Assembly: GCA_963678565.1 (NCBI GenBank)
Contig: OY782875.1
Coordinates: forward strand, 2,108,001-2,172,000
Direction: 5' to 3'
From: SKHV01 sp963678565
GTDB taxonomy: Bacteria > Bacteroidota > Bacteroidia > Bacteroidales > Prolixibacteraceae
Length of the DNA: 64,000 bases
Every line of letters begins with the position of its first letter. Position 1 is the stretch's first letter. Below the pieces are notes generated by a model. It was not told the origin of the DNA. It worked only from the letters and a program-made list of their open reading frames with translations, and ran no database searches. Below are positions 29,702 to 38,825 of this stretch, in pieces. Made by a program: the position numbers and the translations under genes.

Positions 29702-29898
29702 TATTTATCCTCTAATAATTCTTTCGGTTTAACTTCTAATATCTCGGCAATTTCAAATAATACTTCAAGTCTTGGTTGTTGCCTGTTTTGTACATATGAG
29801 TTTACCATATTGTAGCTTTTCCCAAGTTTTTCAGCTAACCAAGTTTGTTTGATACCCTTTTCTTCAAGGACTTCTTTTATTCTATTCATTGCTGTCAT
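29701..29898 (-). CDS. XRE-type regulator of the RM operon
   Basis: A 65-residue HTH protein with KGIKQTWLAEKLGKSYNMVNSY, a typical Cro/XRE helix-turn-helix. It is the first gene of the operon and is coupled to hsdM by TAATG. By analogy to controller proteins it may tune expression of the methylase and nuclease, which matters when such a cassette enters a new host. A Met at the fourth codon is an alternative start. Confidence 0.85.
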   Translation of the reverse strand: MTAMNRIKEVLEEKGIKQTWLAEKLGKSYNMVNSYVQNRQQPRLEVLFEIAEILEVKPKELLEDK

Positions 29899-29911
29899 AA
29901 TTATTCAGCCT

Positions 29912-29919
29912 CAAAAATA
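29912..29919 (-). promoter_or_regulatory. Possible Bacteroidota -7 element for the RM operon
   Basis: On the minus strand TATTTTTG fits TAnnTTTG 14 bp before the regulator start. No clear -33 TTG lies at the right distance, and the leader would be very short, so this is a weak call. Confidence 0.25.
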
Positions 29920-29984
29920 TACAATTATCTCAAAATATAAGATATAATTATCAATCTATTCTGGGTAAGGTTGGCAAGATTGCA

Positions 29985-30037
29985 CTCTTTGACAAAGCTT
30001 TGGTTTAGGCGTTGGCTTGTGGGGCTTTGGCAATGTG
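29985..30037. repeat. Direct repeat inside the RM cassette, right copy
   Basis: Partner of 22501-22553 (48 of 53 positions). Related GGCTTTGGCAATGTG-like sequence also occurs near 43590 and 53860, in other long cassettes. Confidence 0.7.
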
Positions 30038-30148
30038 TGCAATGTGGGTTGGGTTTTCTTTTTTTTAAGGGTTGGAAAAAAACAAAATAAATTCCCTCAA
30101 GTTTGCACTTCATCTCTTCAATGAACGGTGTCTTTTTTCGCTTGCATA

Positions 30149-30276
30149 CAACGGAAAATTGTAAGTTGTCGTTGCGGATTGCGGGTGATTGTCCGTCCGC
30201 GAGGACGAAGACAATCATGCGGGAATCCGAGGCGACAACCTGTACCGAACGCCGCAATGCAATTTACAAAATGTTA
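30149..30276 (-). repeat. attC-like element 19
   Basis: Nearly the same as element 5, including the TTGTAAGTTGTCG arm. It serves the TcmP body, with ends GTTAGCGTT and AACGCTAAC. Confidence 0.9.
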
Positions 30277-30394
30277 GCGTTTCGTGTTTTGCTTTTTATC
30301 GATCTGTGCGTCTGGACAAGCAAACTTATTGGCTGGTTTTGGTCGTGGTAAGGCTTGTGTGACCGGCCAATGTGTTTGATTGTGAAGCGTGGGA

Positions 30395-31120
30395 TTAATT
30401 GAGTAATAATTCTTCTCTAATTGGCATCTCATCCCAAGTTTGTCCATCAAGCAGTCGACCGTTTTTCTTTTTATTTACTCCACCCCATTGCTTAAAGAAG
30501 AAGTGTGTGTTCTGATTTATACATTGCTCTTTTAAATTTAAAACCCATTCTTCTTTCATAGGTCGAGCACCAGGACCAGACTCACCACCGACTATAACCC
30601 AGTCAATATTTTTTAGATTTAAATTCTCAATTTTACCAATCAAAGGTTCAATAGATAAGAACTTCACAGTTGCATTTACTTCTCTTAAAAAATCAACTCT
30701 ATTAATATTATCTTGATTTTCAACAGTAACTCCAATCCAAATATTTTTACTCCATTTTAATTCATGAGAATATTTCAATAAGATATCAGCTCTTTTTGTC
30801 AATACTTGAAAAGTATGAATTGGGTTTTCATTCATAACCTTAAACACTTTTTTGATAAAATCAAGAGGCATGTCCTCATGAAACAGATCACTCATTGAAT
30901 TCACAAAAACAGTCCTTGGTTTTCTCCATGAGTATGGTTCGTCAAGTACTTCTGGGTGAATCCTTAAATTAAAACCATACTTATACTTTTCAACTCCCAT
31001 CGCTTGCAATCTACTAGACATTCTTTCAGCATAGCAATTTTTGCAACCACTTGATATTTTTGTACATCCTGTTGTTGGGTTCCATGTAGTCTCTGTCCAC
31101 TCTATTTTTGTTGATCTCAT
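30395..31120 (-). CDS. DUF5131 (phage Gp37/Gp68-like) protein with three-Cys motif
   Basis: The 241-residue protein starts MRSTKIEWTETTWNPTTGC. It has Cys at residues 19, 26 and 29 (C-x6-C-x2-C), followed by YAERM. TFQVLTKRADILLKY, VTVENQDN and WVIVGGESGPGARPM are typical of the Gp37/Gp68 family. The three-Cys motif suggests an iron-sulfur cluster in a radical-SAM-like barrel; the chemistry is not known to me. It overlaps the TcmP gene by 4 bp. The two families are known to occur as a pair, hence the partner's name. Confidence 0.9.
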   Translation of the reverse strand: MRSTKIEWTETTWNPTTGCTKISSGCKNCYAERMSSRLQAMGVEKYKYGFNLRIHPEVLDEPYSWRKPRTVFVNSMSDLFHEDMPLDFIKKVFKVMNENPIHTFQVLTKRADILLKYSHELKWSKNIWIGVTVENQDNINRVDFLREVNATVKFLSIEPLIGKIENLNLKNIDWVIVGGESGPGARPMKEEWVLNLKEQCINQNTHFFFKQWGGVNKKKNGRLLDGQTWDEMPIREELLLN

Positions 31121-32235
31121 TTTACTAAAATACTAATAGGTTCTATAATCTTATGGATGTCGTTATTTTTTGTTCTAAATCTGTCAATTCTTTTTTCATC
31201 CATAAGCTCTGACAGTACTTCAGAAGAATGTTTAATTAAACATCTTTGCTTAAGTGCAAATTTATAAACATCTACATTTGTTTTTAGATCTTTGTTTAGA
31301 ATCTTTTGTCGCAACAAATCATTGAAATTTTGAATTTTTTGAGGAATTTTTGTTTCCTCAAATAAAAGACCTTGAGATTTGTTGTAAACCAATTCTCTAT
31401 CAATGTTGTAATCAGCCTCTCCTGTAACAGTATCTTTACGCCAACATACTCTTTGAAACTTTTCAGCTCCAAGAGTATGATTGCTACCAAATAACAAGCC
31501 GTAATAATTTGTTCCCTTTTTAATCGAAAAACAACCGATATAATATTCTCTATTCTCGGGTATTAGCGTATTAAAATAATCCGCAATCGCTCGATGGCAA
31601 TGGGCTGGTTTTGCTGTTTTAAAATCAATTTCATTTGTATCAATATATTTTCTAAACGCTGGTTCTTCTGGAAAACGTCGTAAAAAAGAAGAAGGCATGA
31701 AACATATGAAATCTGTTGAAGGTAAATTTATAAGGTTATTAAATAACTCTTTGTCAATTACGAAATTAAATGGATCAAGAAAAATTAATTTAGCGGACTT
31801 TTTTCTATTAAGAATTCGTGGATACAATTCTTTAAAATAGTCCTCAAAATTCCGAGACCTAATTACAATATTTTTTTCATCTACTAAAAAACACTTTTCC
31901 TTGCATTTTGATTGACAGTCCTTTAAATATCCTTTTACATTTTCTTCTAAAATTTGATATTCCTCTTTATCGTTGAGTATGAGAAAAACTCGTTTTTTAT
32001 TAGCCTTAATATCCTTACAATGTGAGGTTATCTCATTAAGAATATTTAATGCTGTGCCATACTCCCCTTGAATATTTTTACCTTGACCTGCGAAGAAATC
32101 ATAAATTAGTATTTCATCGAAATATCTACTATGAACAAAAACCGGAAAACTTTCCTTAAAATACTCCTTAAAAATTCCAAGTTTGGATTTTGTTCCTTTA
32201 TCAAATCCTGTTTTATGAAAATCAGTTTTTGCCAT
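31117..32235 (-). CDS. tcmP: Three-Cys-motif partner protein (TcmP)
   Basis: I use the ATG at 32235 (MAKTDFHKTGFDKGTKSKLG), giving 372 residues; a longer frame start is less typical. ILIYDFFAGQGKNIQGEYGT and KLIFLDPFNFVIDKELF are family features, and the fold resembles a methyltransferase. It overlaps the DUF5131 gene by 4 bp and the two fill one cassette. TcmP/DUF5131 pairs are found in accessory regions; their biochemical role is not established. A mobile defence or modification module is inference. Confidence 0.88.
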   Translation of the reverse strand: MAKTDFHKTGFDKGTKSKLGIFKEYFKESFPVFVHSRYFDEILIYDFFAGQGKNIQGEYGTALNILNEITSHCKDIKANKKRVFLILNDKEEYQILEENVKGYLKDCQSKCKEKCFLVDEKNIVIRSRNFEDYFKELYPRILNRKKSAKLIFLDPFNFVIDKELFNNLINLPSTDFICFMPSSFLRRFPEEPAFRKYIDTNEIDFKTAKPAHCHRAIADYFNTLIPENREYYIGCFSIKKGTNYYGLLFGSNHTLGAEKFQRVCWRKDTVTGEADYNIDRELVYNKSQGLLFEETKIPQKIQNFNDLLRQKILNKDLKTNVDVYKFALKQRCLIKHSSEVLSELMDEKRIDRFRTKNNDIHKIIEPISILVK

Positions 32236-32379
32236 AGTTAAATCTGTGCGGTGGATAAAAAATAGCTCTTTTGCAAGCTGAAGCATCAGCGAGTGTGTCG
32301 AAGCTTGCAAATGTGCTATTTGTGTGTTGGGTTTTCATTGTTTTTGCTGTTGTTTCACGTGATCTGTTTACATGAACGC

Positions 32380-32505
32380 TAACGGTAAATTGTATGAGTA
32401 GTGGCAGATTGCGTGGTAGTTTCCTGTCAAACCGCTACGCGGTTTGAGCGGGCTACAAACCTTGATATTTGCTACTTTGCCTGCCATTACTTATACAAAA
32501 TGTTG
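32380..32505 (-). repeat. attC-like element 20
   Basis: Arms TTGTATGAGTAGTGGCAG and CTGCCATTACTTATACAA. Its centre, with CCGCTACGCGG hairpin, is shared with 24 and 38. In this class the stem is extended. Body ends GTTGGCGGTA and TACCGCCAAC pair. Confidence 0.88.
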
Positions 32506-32517
32506 GCGGTAGTTTTT

Positions 32518-33504
32518 TTATATTTCTCTTTTATATTCTGAGTAAAAGTGTTTTTCATTCACCATTGCATAAAGTTCATTTACAATGTTTGATTCCTCCA
32601 TTTTATCAGGATGTCTTGACTGAAAATAACCAATCTTCTTATTATATTGTTCTTTTTCAATTTCCGAAAGAATCAATCTAATATCCTCACACAAAGTTTC
32701 ATATTCCAAACCAAGTTTTAACAACTCAATAGTTTTGATATCAGTTATAATATAACGATGAACAACCTTGTTCCTCATATTATATAATTGGTATAGCAAA
32801 TCATGTTGTTTTGTGCTGATAATACCCATTTCTTTCGCCTTATCATAAATTTTCTTTTCCATCAACGGTTTATCTTTTTCCTTTTGATGTAGGTATTCAA
32901 CCTTAAAAAGAACAGTATTTTCAATTATCTGATATTTTAGAACAATACAAAGTCTTAAATATGCATCTATTTGATTTGCATTAATAATAATAAATTGAAT
33001 AAAACATAAGCTCTCATATGCTTTTGATTTAATATCAAATGATGCTGCAAGTGAAGCACAAAACTTTTCGTATCTGTCAAATCCAATAGCATAAGGTCTT
33101 CTGTCTTCACTTAAGCACATTAAAGTCGATAGAGATTCTGTCACTTTAGTCAACTCTTTCTCAATCTGCGTCTTATTTTCTTCATTAGGTTGAGAAATAT
33201 ACTTTGCCATAAAGAAATAATCTCCAGCCACAGTTGCCCATAATAACATTTGAAATTCTGGGTCAGGCAATTGATTCATTACAAATTTTAGTTTATCAGT
33301 ATTGTAATCATGTTTTGGTAAAGTCGGATTTATTTTTTGCTCTGATTTATGGTAAACACTAATCTGAAAAGCACCACAACTATTCTCTAAAAGTTCAAAA
33401 CTAAATGGAGACTTGTTCTCATATCCAGCTATTTCGTTTTTGTATACCCAATCAAGTGGTATTTTCATTTCAAATATGCCGTCTGGATGTGTAAATGTTT
33501 TCAT
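32518..33504 (-). CDS. Protein with N-terminal DUF3805-like part and HEPN-like C-terminal part
   Basis: The 328-residue protein begins MKTFTHPDGIFEMKIPLDW, a beta-rich opening like DUF3805 proteins. The C-terminal half (from about 150) is helical and includes LLYQLYNMRNKVVHRYIITD. Its R-x4-H fits a HEPN-type RNase motif or a non-catalytic HEPN-like fold. It is the sole gene of a cassette that shares its element class with the GNAT and PD-(D/E)XK cassettes. No toxin-antitoxin partner is next to it. A nucleotide or RNA-processing role is possible. Confidence 0.6.
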   Translation of the reverse strand: MKTFTHPDGIFEMKIPLDWVYKNEIAGYENKSPFSFELLENSCGAFQISVYHKSEQKINPTLPKHDYNTDKLKFVMNQLPDPEFQMLLWATVAGDYFFMAKYISQPNEENKTQIEKELTKVTESLSTLMCLSEDRRPYAIGFDRYEKFCASLAASFDIKSKAYESLCFIQFIIINANQIDAYLRLCIVLKYQIIENTVLFKVEYLHQKEKDKPLMEKKIYDKAKEMGIISTKQHDLLYQLYNMRNKVVHRYIITDIKTIELLKLGLEYETLCEDIRLILSEIEKEQYNKKIGYFQSRHPDKMEESNIVNELYAMVNEKHFYSEYKREI

Positions 33505-33540
33505 AATCTCATTTATCTGTGGTGTGAGTTAAATTACCGC

Positions 33541-33668
33541 CAACGGAAAATTATAAGTTGTCGGTGCGGATTGTGGGTGATTGTCCGTCCGCCAGGACGA
33601 AGACAATCATGCGGGAATCCGAGGCGACAACCTGCACCGGACGCCGCAATGCAATTTACAAAATGTTA
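33541..33668 (-). repeat. attC-like element 21
   Basis: Class of element 5 with arms TTATAAGTTGTCGGTGCGG and GCCGCAATGCAATTTACAA. Body ends GTTAGCAACA and TGTTGCTAAC pair. Confidence 0.88.
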
Positions 33669-33745
33669 GCAACAGGGGTTTTTGGTTAAAAAGAAGGTAG
33701 AAGGGTCTAATGATATGCTATAAAATTGATAATGGTACTGTTTAT

Positions 33746-33967
33746 TTATATTGCTTGGCAGCATGTTTCCATATTAAAAACAAATTCTTTTAATTGATAT
33801 AATTCTTCTGTTGATGCAATTTGAAATTGATATCCAGAGACTTCAAGAATAATATCATAATCTTTTAATTCCATCACCATATTTTGATAAGTTTCTTTAT
33901 TTTCAAGAAACTCATGTAAGTCAGATTTTACTGAATTAGGTAATTTATTTATTTCTTCTATTTTCAT
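33746..33967 (-). CDS. Small hypothetical protein downstream of GAF membrane protein
   Basis: The 73-residue protein MKIEEINKLPNSVKSDLHEF is helical at its N-terminus and has no membrane segment. It starts 10 bp after the stop of the GAF protein gene and is likely co-expressed with it. I do not recognise a family. Confidence 0.55.
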   Translation of the reverse strand: MKIEEINKLPNSVKSDLHEFLENKETYQNMVMELKDYDIILEVSGYQFQIASTEELYQLKEFVFNMETCCQAI

Positions 33968-33977
33968 TTCTCCTATT

Positions 33978-34862
33978 TTAAGCGGCTTTTTTCGAAATTA
34001 AACGTATAATATCTGATAATGGTTCAGATAATAAATCAGATATACAGGCAAAGATATTAATTTGATAATCACCTATATTTCCAAAGTCATATGGTTTCTT
34101 TGAATCAAAGCATATAAAACCTATATCTTTCTTCAATGAAACTTTTCCTGCAGATTCACTTCCGGTTCTAATTGGTAACGCAATAAATGTTCTGTATTTG
34201 TCTCCAGCTCGATGTCTTACATCTTCTTCATTTTCGCCTAATATTTTTAATTCTTTCTTGTCTAGATTATTGATATTTTTAACATATATCACCTGTCTTT
34301 TTTTTCCAGATTTAGATAAATATGAGTATACATGCGCTTTATTAAGCACTTGAGGTTCTTCATCTCTTATGCCAATATCGTCTCCATCACGAATAGCATG
34401 GAGATAATTATTTGCTTTGTATTTTACAGTAATTGAGACTTTATCTCCATACATTTTCTTCATATATTGTTCATTGAAATTGTGTATAATTTGTTGAACA
34501 ACTTGCGAAATATCTTCTGATGTTAATTCTTTTTTTTGCTTAATTGCTTGATAATCTCTTATTCGCTCTATTATCTCTTTGTGAATAACTCGAAAAGTAT
34601 CACGCTCTTTCTTTACTCTAAAGTTTGCATGTTGGATTAAATTAATTATTAGGAGGTTAATAATCCCATATATTATTAGGCCTGCCAACAGAATATTAGA
34701 AACATTAACTTCTCGTTTTAGTGTAATCATATCTGCAGCAAGACCTATTATGACAAAAGAGGAAGGAACAATAGCTGCAATAAGTATTGTAAAATTATGT
34801 GATCCTACACGATATTTATCTCTTAACCATGCAAATGGTGTTTGCCAAAAATAAATTTTCAT
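33978..34862 (-). CDS. Membrane protein with GAF-like sensory domain
   Basis: The 294-residue protein has two membrane segments (about 24-43 and 56-76). A helical linker and a C-terminal domain follow, with YRTFIALPIRTGSE and DIGFICFDSKKPYDF, a pattern typical of GAF domains (a strand, loop and strand around the ligand pocket). It has no kinase, cyclase or DNA-binding domain, so it may act as a sensor or partner for other proteins. Its cassette also encodes a 73-residue protein. Ligand unknown. Confidence 0.65.
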   Translation of the reverse strand: MKIYFWQTPFAWLRDKYRVGSHNFTILIAAIVPSSFVIIGLAADMITLKREVNVSNILLAGLIIYGIINLLIINLIQHANFRVKKERDTFRVIHKEIIERIRDYQAIKQKKELTSEDISQVVQQIIHNFNEQYMKKMYGDKVSITVKYKANNYLHAIRDGDDIGIRDEEPQVLNKAHVYSYLSKSGKKRQVIYVKNINNLDKKELKILGENEEDVRHRAGDKYRTFIALPIRTGSESAGKVSLKKDIGFICFDSKKPYDFGNIGDYQINIFACISDLLSEPLSDIIRLISKKAA

Positions 34863-35018
34863 AATTTCGAATTATTCATTTCCTGCAATTTGCTTAATAC
34901 CAGAGTTTAACTTCAATAGATGCAATTTACAGAAATTATTAATAAATATATATTGTTTAAAAAATACTTATCAACAATTCGTTGTGAATTAGGTTGATGC
35001 GCCCTCATCCCTTGTTGC

Positions 35019-35145
35019 TAACGGAAAATTGTAAGTTGTCGGTGTGGATTTCGAAGAGCGTCAGCGTCCGGTAGGACCTGATGGTCAAGAAAGGAACAGA
35101 GACAACTAGGCAAGCTGACACCACACTGCAATTTACAAAATGTTA
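35019..35145 (-). repeat. attC-like element 22
   Basis: Class of element 12, arms TTGTAAGTTGTCGGTGTGG and CCACACTGCAATTTACAA. Body ends GTTATGGGC and GCCCATAAC pair. Confidence 0.88.
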
Positions 35146-35245
35146 TGGGCTGGTGTTTGATATATAAATAGAATACTAGGGGAATCATCCCCCAGTCACT
35201 CAATCTTATTGATCTACTATTATTGAAAAGAATATCTCAGTTATT

Positions 35246-35758
35246 TTAAAAACGAATATTCATGCTAACACCTAGAGCGTAATTATTATCATTTGATATT
35301 TTAATACTTTGTAAACTCGGTTTGAAATCAAACTTAAGATTTGAAGTTTTTCTCTTGTCTCTAATATACATATTATTAACTTTTGCCACTTGTACTGCAT
35401 CTACAATTGACCAAATACCAAAAGTTAGTAATCCACCAAAACCGAACAATGTAGCACCTTGTCCTGAAGCTCCATTTGTTTCATTAACTGTAACTATTCC
35501 TCCATACATAATTGCATAACTACCTAAATAACCTGCTAGAAATCCAGCACCTCGTCCTCCCTCTCCAGATATCATTTGGCCTAATCCTGGCATTAAAAAA
35601 GAAGCAAATCCTGCGATTCATGGATTATAAGGATCTCCAATTTCAGGCATATAGTTATGATAATCATAAACAATTTTGTTTTGTTTGTAGGTTTGAGATT
35701 TGGCAACTTGAATAAATGCGATGCTAAATAAAATTGGAAGAATAATAAATTTTTTCAT
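35246..35758 (-). pseudogene. DUF5683-like exported protein with internal TGA
   Basis: The frame opens at the ATG at 35758 with a signal peptide (MKKFIILPILFSIAF). It runs in frame to 35246, except for a TGA at 35618-35620. The sequence around it reads YNP-stop-IAGFASFLMPGLGQM; a Trp codon (TGG) is expected there, as P-W/x-A-G-F and PGLGQ are DUF5683-like. The rest has two membrane-like glycine-rich segments and a C-terminal strand ALGVSMNIRF. Either one base changed (TGG to TGA) or translation restarts at the Met at 35593. Function of the family is unknown. Confidence 0.7.
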
Positions 35759-35888
35759 AAGGTCATTTTTGATTCTTACTCGTTTGGCTTTTCAGTTTCG
35801 CCCCGTTTTAATGGTTTCTGGTCTCCATTTTTGTTATTTAAAATTGTTGATGTGTTGAGTTGAAATTGCAAAGCGAGTCACTTGCCCA

Positions 35889-36015
35889 TAACGGTAAATT
35901 GTATGTTGCGTAGCGGATTACGGTGCGATTGTCTGTCCGTGAGGACAAGGACAATCGGGGCGAGAATCCGCCCCACGCACACCACTGCAACCGCTATGAA
36001 ATATACAAAATGTTG
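35889..36015 (-). repeat. attC-like element 23
   Basis: Twin of element 2 (only a few differences), here with a GGTAAA opening. Body ends GTTGTGTGGC and GCCGCACAAC pair with one G-T. Confidence 0.88.
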
Positions 36016-36029
36016 TGTGGCGTAATTTA

Positions 36030-37502
36030 TTAAAATATACTGTATGTCAAACTAATACTAAAATGATGATCTACCTCTTTTTCCTTGAAATAATCCATAT
36101 ATCCGTTTGCATTGGAAGTGAAGTTAGTTAACAAATAATTGCTCCCTGCAACATTATCAAAGTTAATAATCACTTTATCTACAGATTCTTGCCAGATATA
36201 GAAAAATGAAGATGAAACATTCAACCTGAATTTAGGAGAGATATAATAATTAATTGATAAATCTGTTGCTGCTTTTGCACCTTTGCCCTCTGCTCCAAAA
36301 ACTTCATTTTCCAAATCAGTTTTGTCAAATAGCTGAACATATTGAACAGAATAACCAAAACTTATATCGGTTCGTGTATTTGGATAAAAACCAATAGTTT
36401 GATAAAATCCTAGTTGGATATTTGGTAAACGCATTTTATTGTCACCTGAGCTTGTTTTATCGTTAAGCTTTCCTTCAATTATTCCTGTAAAACAATTTAT
36501 ATCAATCGAATTTTGCCAAAACAAATTTATTGGTTTCTCATGTTTAAGTTCAATTCCTCCATTAAATAATAAGGCACTAAAACTATATTTTCCAGCATCA
36601 AAGTATAAACCGTCTCTAGGATTATTGTAGTTATAATAATAGTAACCTGGTATTATTGTTCCTGAAAATCTTGTGCCACTACTTCTAAATGGCTTATTTC
36701 CGTATGCCCAGAAATCACTTAAAGTTGTAAAATACTTTGCGTCTTGCTGGGAAACATAGTTTTTTGATATAAGAAAAGAATCAACACTTTCTAACTCTGC
36801 CATTCTTCTTAATCGAGAGTCAAAGAACCTTTTATTCTTCAGTTTTGAAATCAACTCAGCAAATTCAGTTATTTGTTCATCAGATTTTGAGGGTGTAATC
36901 CTATCAATTTTGGAAAGTTCGTTAAAAAGGTAAATTGCGTGTCTTGCATCTTGCACTTGTTCAATACGACCTGCTCCAACTTTTAGTGGGACAAATGCTA
37001 AAATTGTGTGAGTTTGCAAATTGTTCTTACTATTTGAGACTCTTTTTTTATTATTATACTGGTAATTAAGTACAAGGTCAGTTTCAAAAAATGAAAGTTC
37101 ATTATAATACTTTCTATTGTCTCTTTGAAAATAGAGCATTGGTAAAATATTATTATCTTTAAATGACACTTCTTTATCTTCTTTTACATTATAGAAATAA
37201 GATGATAAGTCTAATCCTAAATTTGTCTCTCGTTGATATTCAGAGTTATTTAAAAAGTGATTGTAATTTAAATAAATATCTCCACTATATTGGTTAGTGC
37301 CATACTCATCAAAGCCATAATTTGTCTGACTAGGAGCTTTTTCATAATTATTATGTCCCCCAATATTGAAATTTGTTTCTAAAGACTGTCTCTCCAAATT
37401 CGGCTGTTTATACTTTGATAAATCAAAATCATTTAATTGAGAAAATCCATTTAGAAAGATCCCCAATGTAACAATAAATAATCCGAATCTTAATTTATTC
37501 AT
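36030..37502 (-). CDS. Outer-membrane beta-barrel-like protein
   Basis: Starting at the ATG at 37502 gives 490 residues with signal peptide MNKLRFGLFIVTLGIFLNGF; a Met four codons earlier is possible. The body has many short amphipathic strands (QYSGDIYLNYNHFLN, LGFYQTIGFYPNTRTDISFGY). It ends in an aromatic strand HHFSISLTYSIF, as expected for an outer-membrane barrel. A helical insert (about 195-250) is present. No porin family is recognised. Single-gene cassette, 1.5 kb. Confidence 0.7.
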   Translation of the reverse strand: MNKLRFGLFIVTLGIFLNGFSQLNDFDLSKYKQPNLERQSLETNFNIGGHNNYEKAPSQTNYGFDEYGTNQYSGDIYLNYNHFLNNSEYQRETNLGLDLSSYFYNVKEDKEVSFKDNNILPMLYFQRDNRKYYNELSFFETDLVLNYQYNNKKRVSNSKNNLQTHTILAFVPLKVGAGRIEQVQDARHAIYLFNELSKIDRITPSKSDEQITEFAELISKLKNKRFFDSRLRRMAELESVDSFLISKNYVSQQDAKYFTTLSDFWAYGNKPFRSSGTRFSGTIIPGYYYYNYNNPRDGLYFDAGKYSFSALLFNGGIELKHEKPINLFWQNSIDINCFTGIIEGKLNDKTSSGDNKMRLPNIQLGFYQTIGFYPNTRTDISFGYSVQYVQLFDKTDLENEVFGAEGKGAKAATDLSINYYISPKFRLNVSSSFFYIWQESVDKVIINFDNVAGSNYLLTNFTSNANGYMDYFKEKEVDHHFSISLTYSIF

Positions 37503-37557
37503 TTTTAAAATCATTATAAAAGTTTATTTTATGCACAATGTTCGTTTTTATGCCGCA

Positions 37558-37683
37558 CAACGGTAAATTGTATGAGTAGTGGCAGGTTGCGTGGTACTTT
37601 CCTGTCAAACTGCTATGCAGTTTGAGCGGGTTACAGACCGTGATATTTACTACTTTGCCTGACATTACTTATACAAAATGTTA
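37558..37683 (-). repeat. attC-like element 24
   Basis: Close to element 20 with GTGGCAGGTTGCGTGG. It serves the two-GNAT body. Ends GTTAGCGGTA and TACCGCTAAC pair. Confidence 0.88.
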
Positions 37684-37698
37684 GCGGTAGTGTTTGTT

Positions 37699-38190
37699 TT
37701 AATTCAATTTCAATAACATTATATAATCTTCATCGTTTTCATCAATAATTTCAAATCCAACTTTTCTGTAAAGTTTGACTGCATAGTTTTCTTTTTGTAC
37801 GCTTAATGAAGTATGCTTGTATCCACTTTTTTGTAAGTGGTTAATCATCTTATTCATCAACTTGGTTCCAATACCTTGATTGCGATATTCCTCAAATAAT
37901 GAAATTGCAAACTCTGGTGTTTGGTTATCAACGTTTCCATAACCTTTTATTTTTCCTGTAATTATTCTTACCCAAACGGCTCCAATAATCCGTCCATTTA
38001 GGTCTGCAACAAAACAATAATCATCGTTATACTTTCCAAAGTCATCAATATAGGCATAGACTCGTGGAACTTTTATTACTTCTCTGGGAATAGTATTATT
38101 TTTATCTGGTTGATAAACTGCCTCATATAGCATATCCTCAAGTCTATCAATTTCATTTTTTTCTATTTCTCGTATTATTACATCATTCAT
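37699..38190 (-). CDS. GNAT-family N-acetyltransferase
   Basis: The 163-residue protein has the GNAT core. FAISLFEEYRNQGIGTKLMN holds the acetyl-CoA-binding motif A (RNQGIGT) and LYRKVGFEII is motif B. It transfers an acetyl group to an unknown amine, perhaps an antibiotic, a peptide or a polyamine. Its start overlaps the stop of the second GNAT gene by 4 bp (ATGA), so both are made together. Confidence 0.9.
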   Translation of the reverse strand: MNDVIIREIEKNEIDRLEDMLYEAVYQPDKNNTIPREVIKVPRVYAYIDDFGKYNDDYCFVADLNGRIIGAVWVRIITGKIKGYGNVDNQTPEFAISLFEEYRNQGIGTKLMNKMINHLQKSGYKHTSLSVQKENYAVKLYRKVGFEIIDENDEDYIMLLKLN

Positions 38191-38633
38191 AAAGTCTTTT
38201 TAAGATAAATCATATCAATAAGTTGTATTTCTCCCTCGAAAATTGGATGGTCGTAATTGTCTGTAAAAAAGTCCTTTACTCGATGCGATATTTTAAATCC
38301 ACAATTTTCATAAAAAGACAAGATCTTTGGTGTTTCTCCAGTTCCTACAAGCATTGTTTTGTAGTCGTTTTTATAGAAATCAGAGATGAAATTTATCAAT
38401 GATTTACCGTAACCTTTTCCTTGATATCTTTCATATGTTGCTATGTTTTTTAATTCGCAGGTTTCGCTATTTATTTGCATAACAACACAAATACTTTTTA
38501 AATCACCATCATATAGGGCAAACAAATCTCCACTCGGCAAATATTTGTCAATCATATTTTCCTGTTCGTCTGCCAGCAACAATAAGTCAAGGAACTGTTT
38601 TTTATTTTCAACAATTTTTTCAATTGTTACCAT
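38187..38633 (-). CDS. GNAT-family N-acetyltransferase
   Basis: The 148-residue protein shows LKNIATYERYQGKGYGKSLI (motif A, RYQGKGYG) and ILSFYENCGFKISHR (motif B). It is the first gene of the two-gene cassette and overlaps the other GNAT by 4 bp. The two differ in sequence and so are not a recent duplication. Acetyltransferases are common cargo of integron cassettes; the substrate is unknown. Confidence 0.9.
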   Translation of the reverse strand: MVTIEKIVENKKQFLDLLLLADEQENMIDKYLPSGDLFALYDGDLKSICVVMQINSETCELKNIATYERYQGKGYGKSLINFISDFYKNDYKTMLVGTGETPKILSFYENCGFKISHRVKDFFTDNYDHPIFEGEIQLIDMIYLKKTL

Positions 38634-38697
38634 CTCTCTATTGTTATCTAATTTTTCAAGGTATATTTTCTGTTTCGCACGGATTTTACATTACCGC

Positions 38698-38825
38698 TAA
38701 CGGAAAATTGTATGTTGTCGGTGCGGAATTCGAAGAGCGTTTTTGTCGACCGACAAAAATGCTAGAGAAAGGAGCAGAGGCAACAAATTTTAGCAGCTCA
38801 CCGTACTGCAATATACAAATTGTTA
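38698..38825 (-). repeat. attC-like element 25 (noncoding-cassette class)
   Basis: Class of element 4 with a one-base insertion in CAACAAATTTTAGCAGC. It is the attC of noncoding copy 6. Confidence 0.9.
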
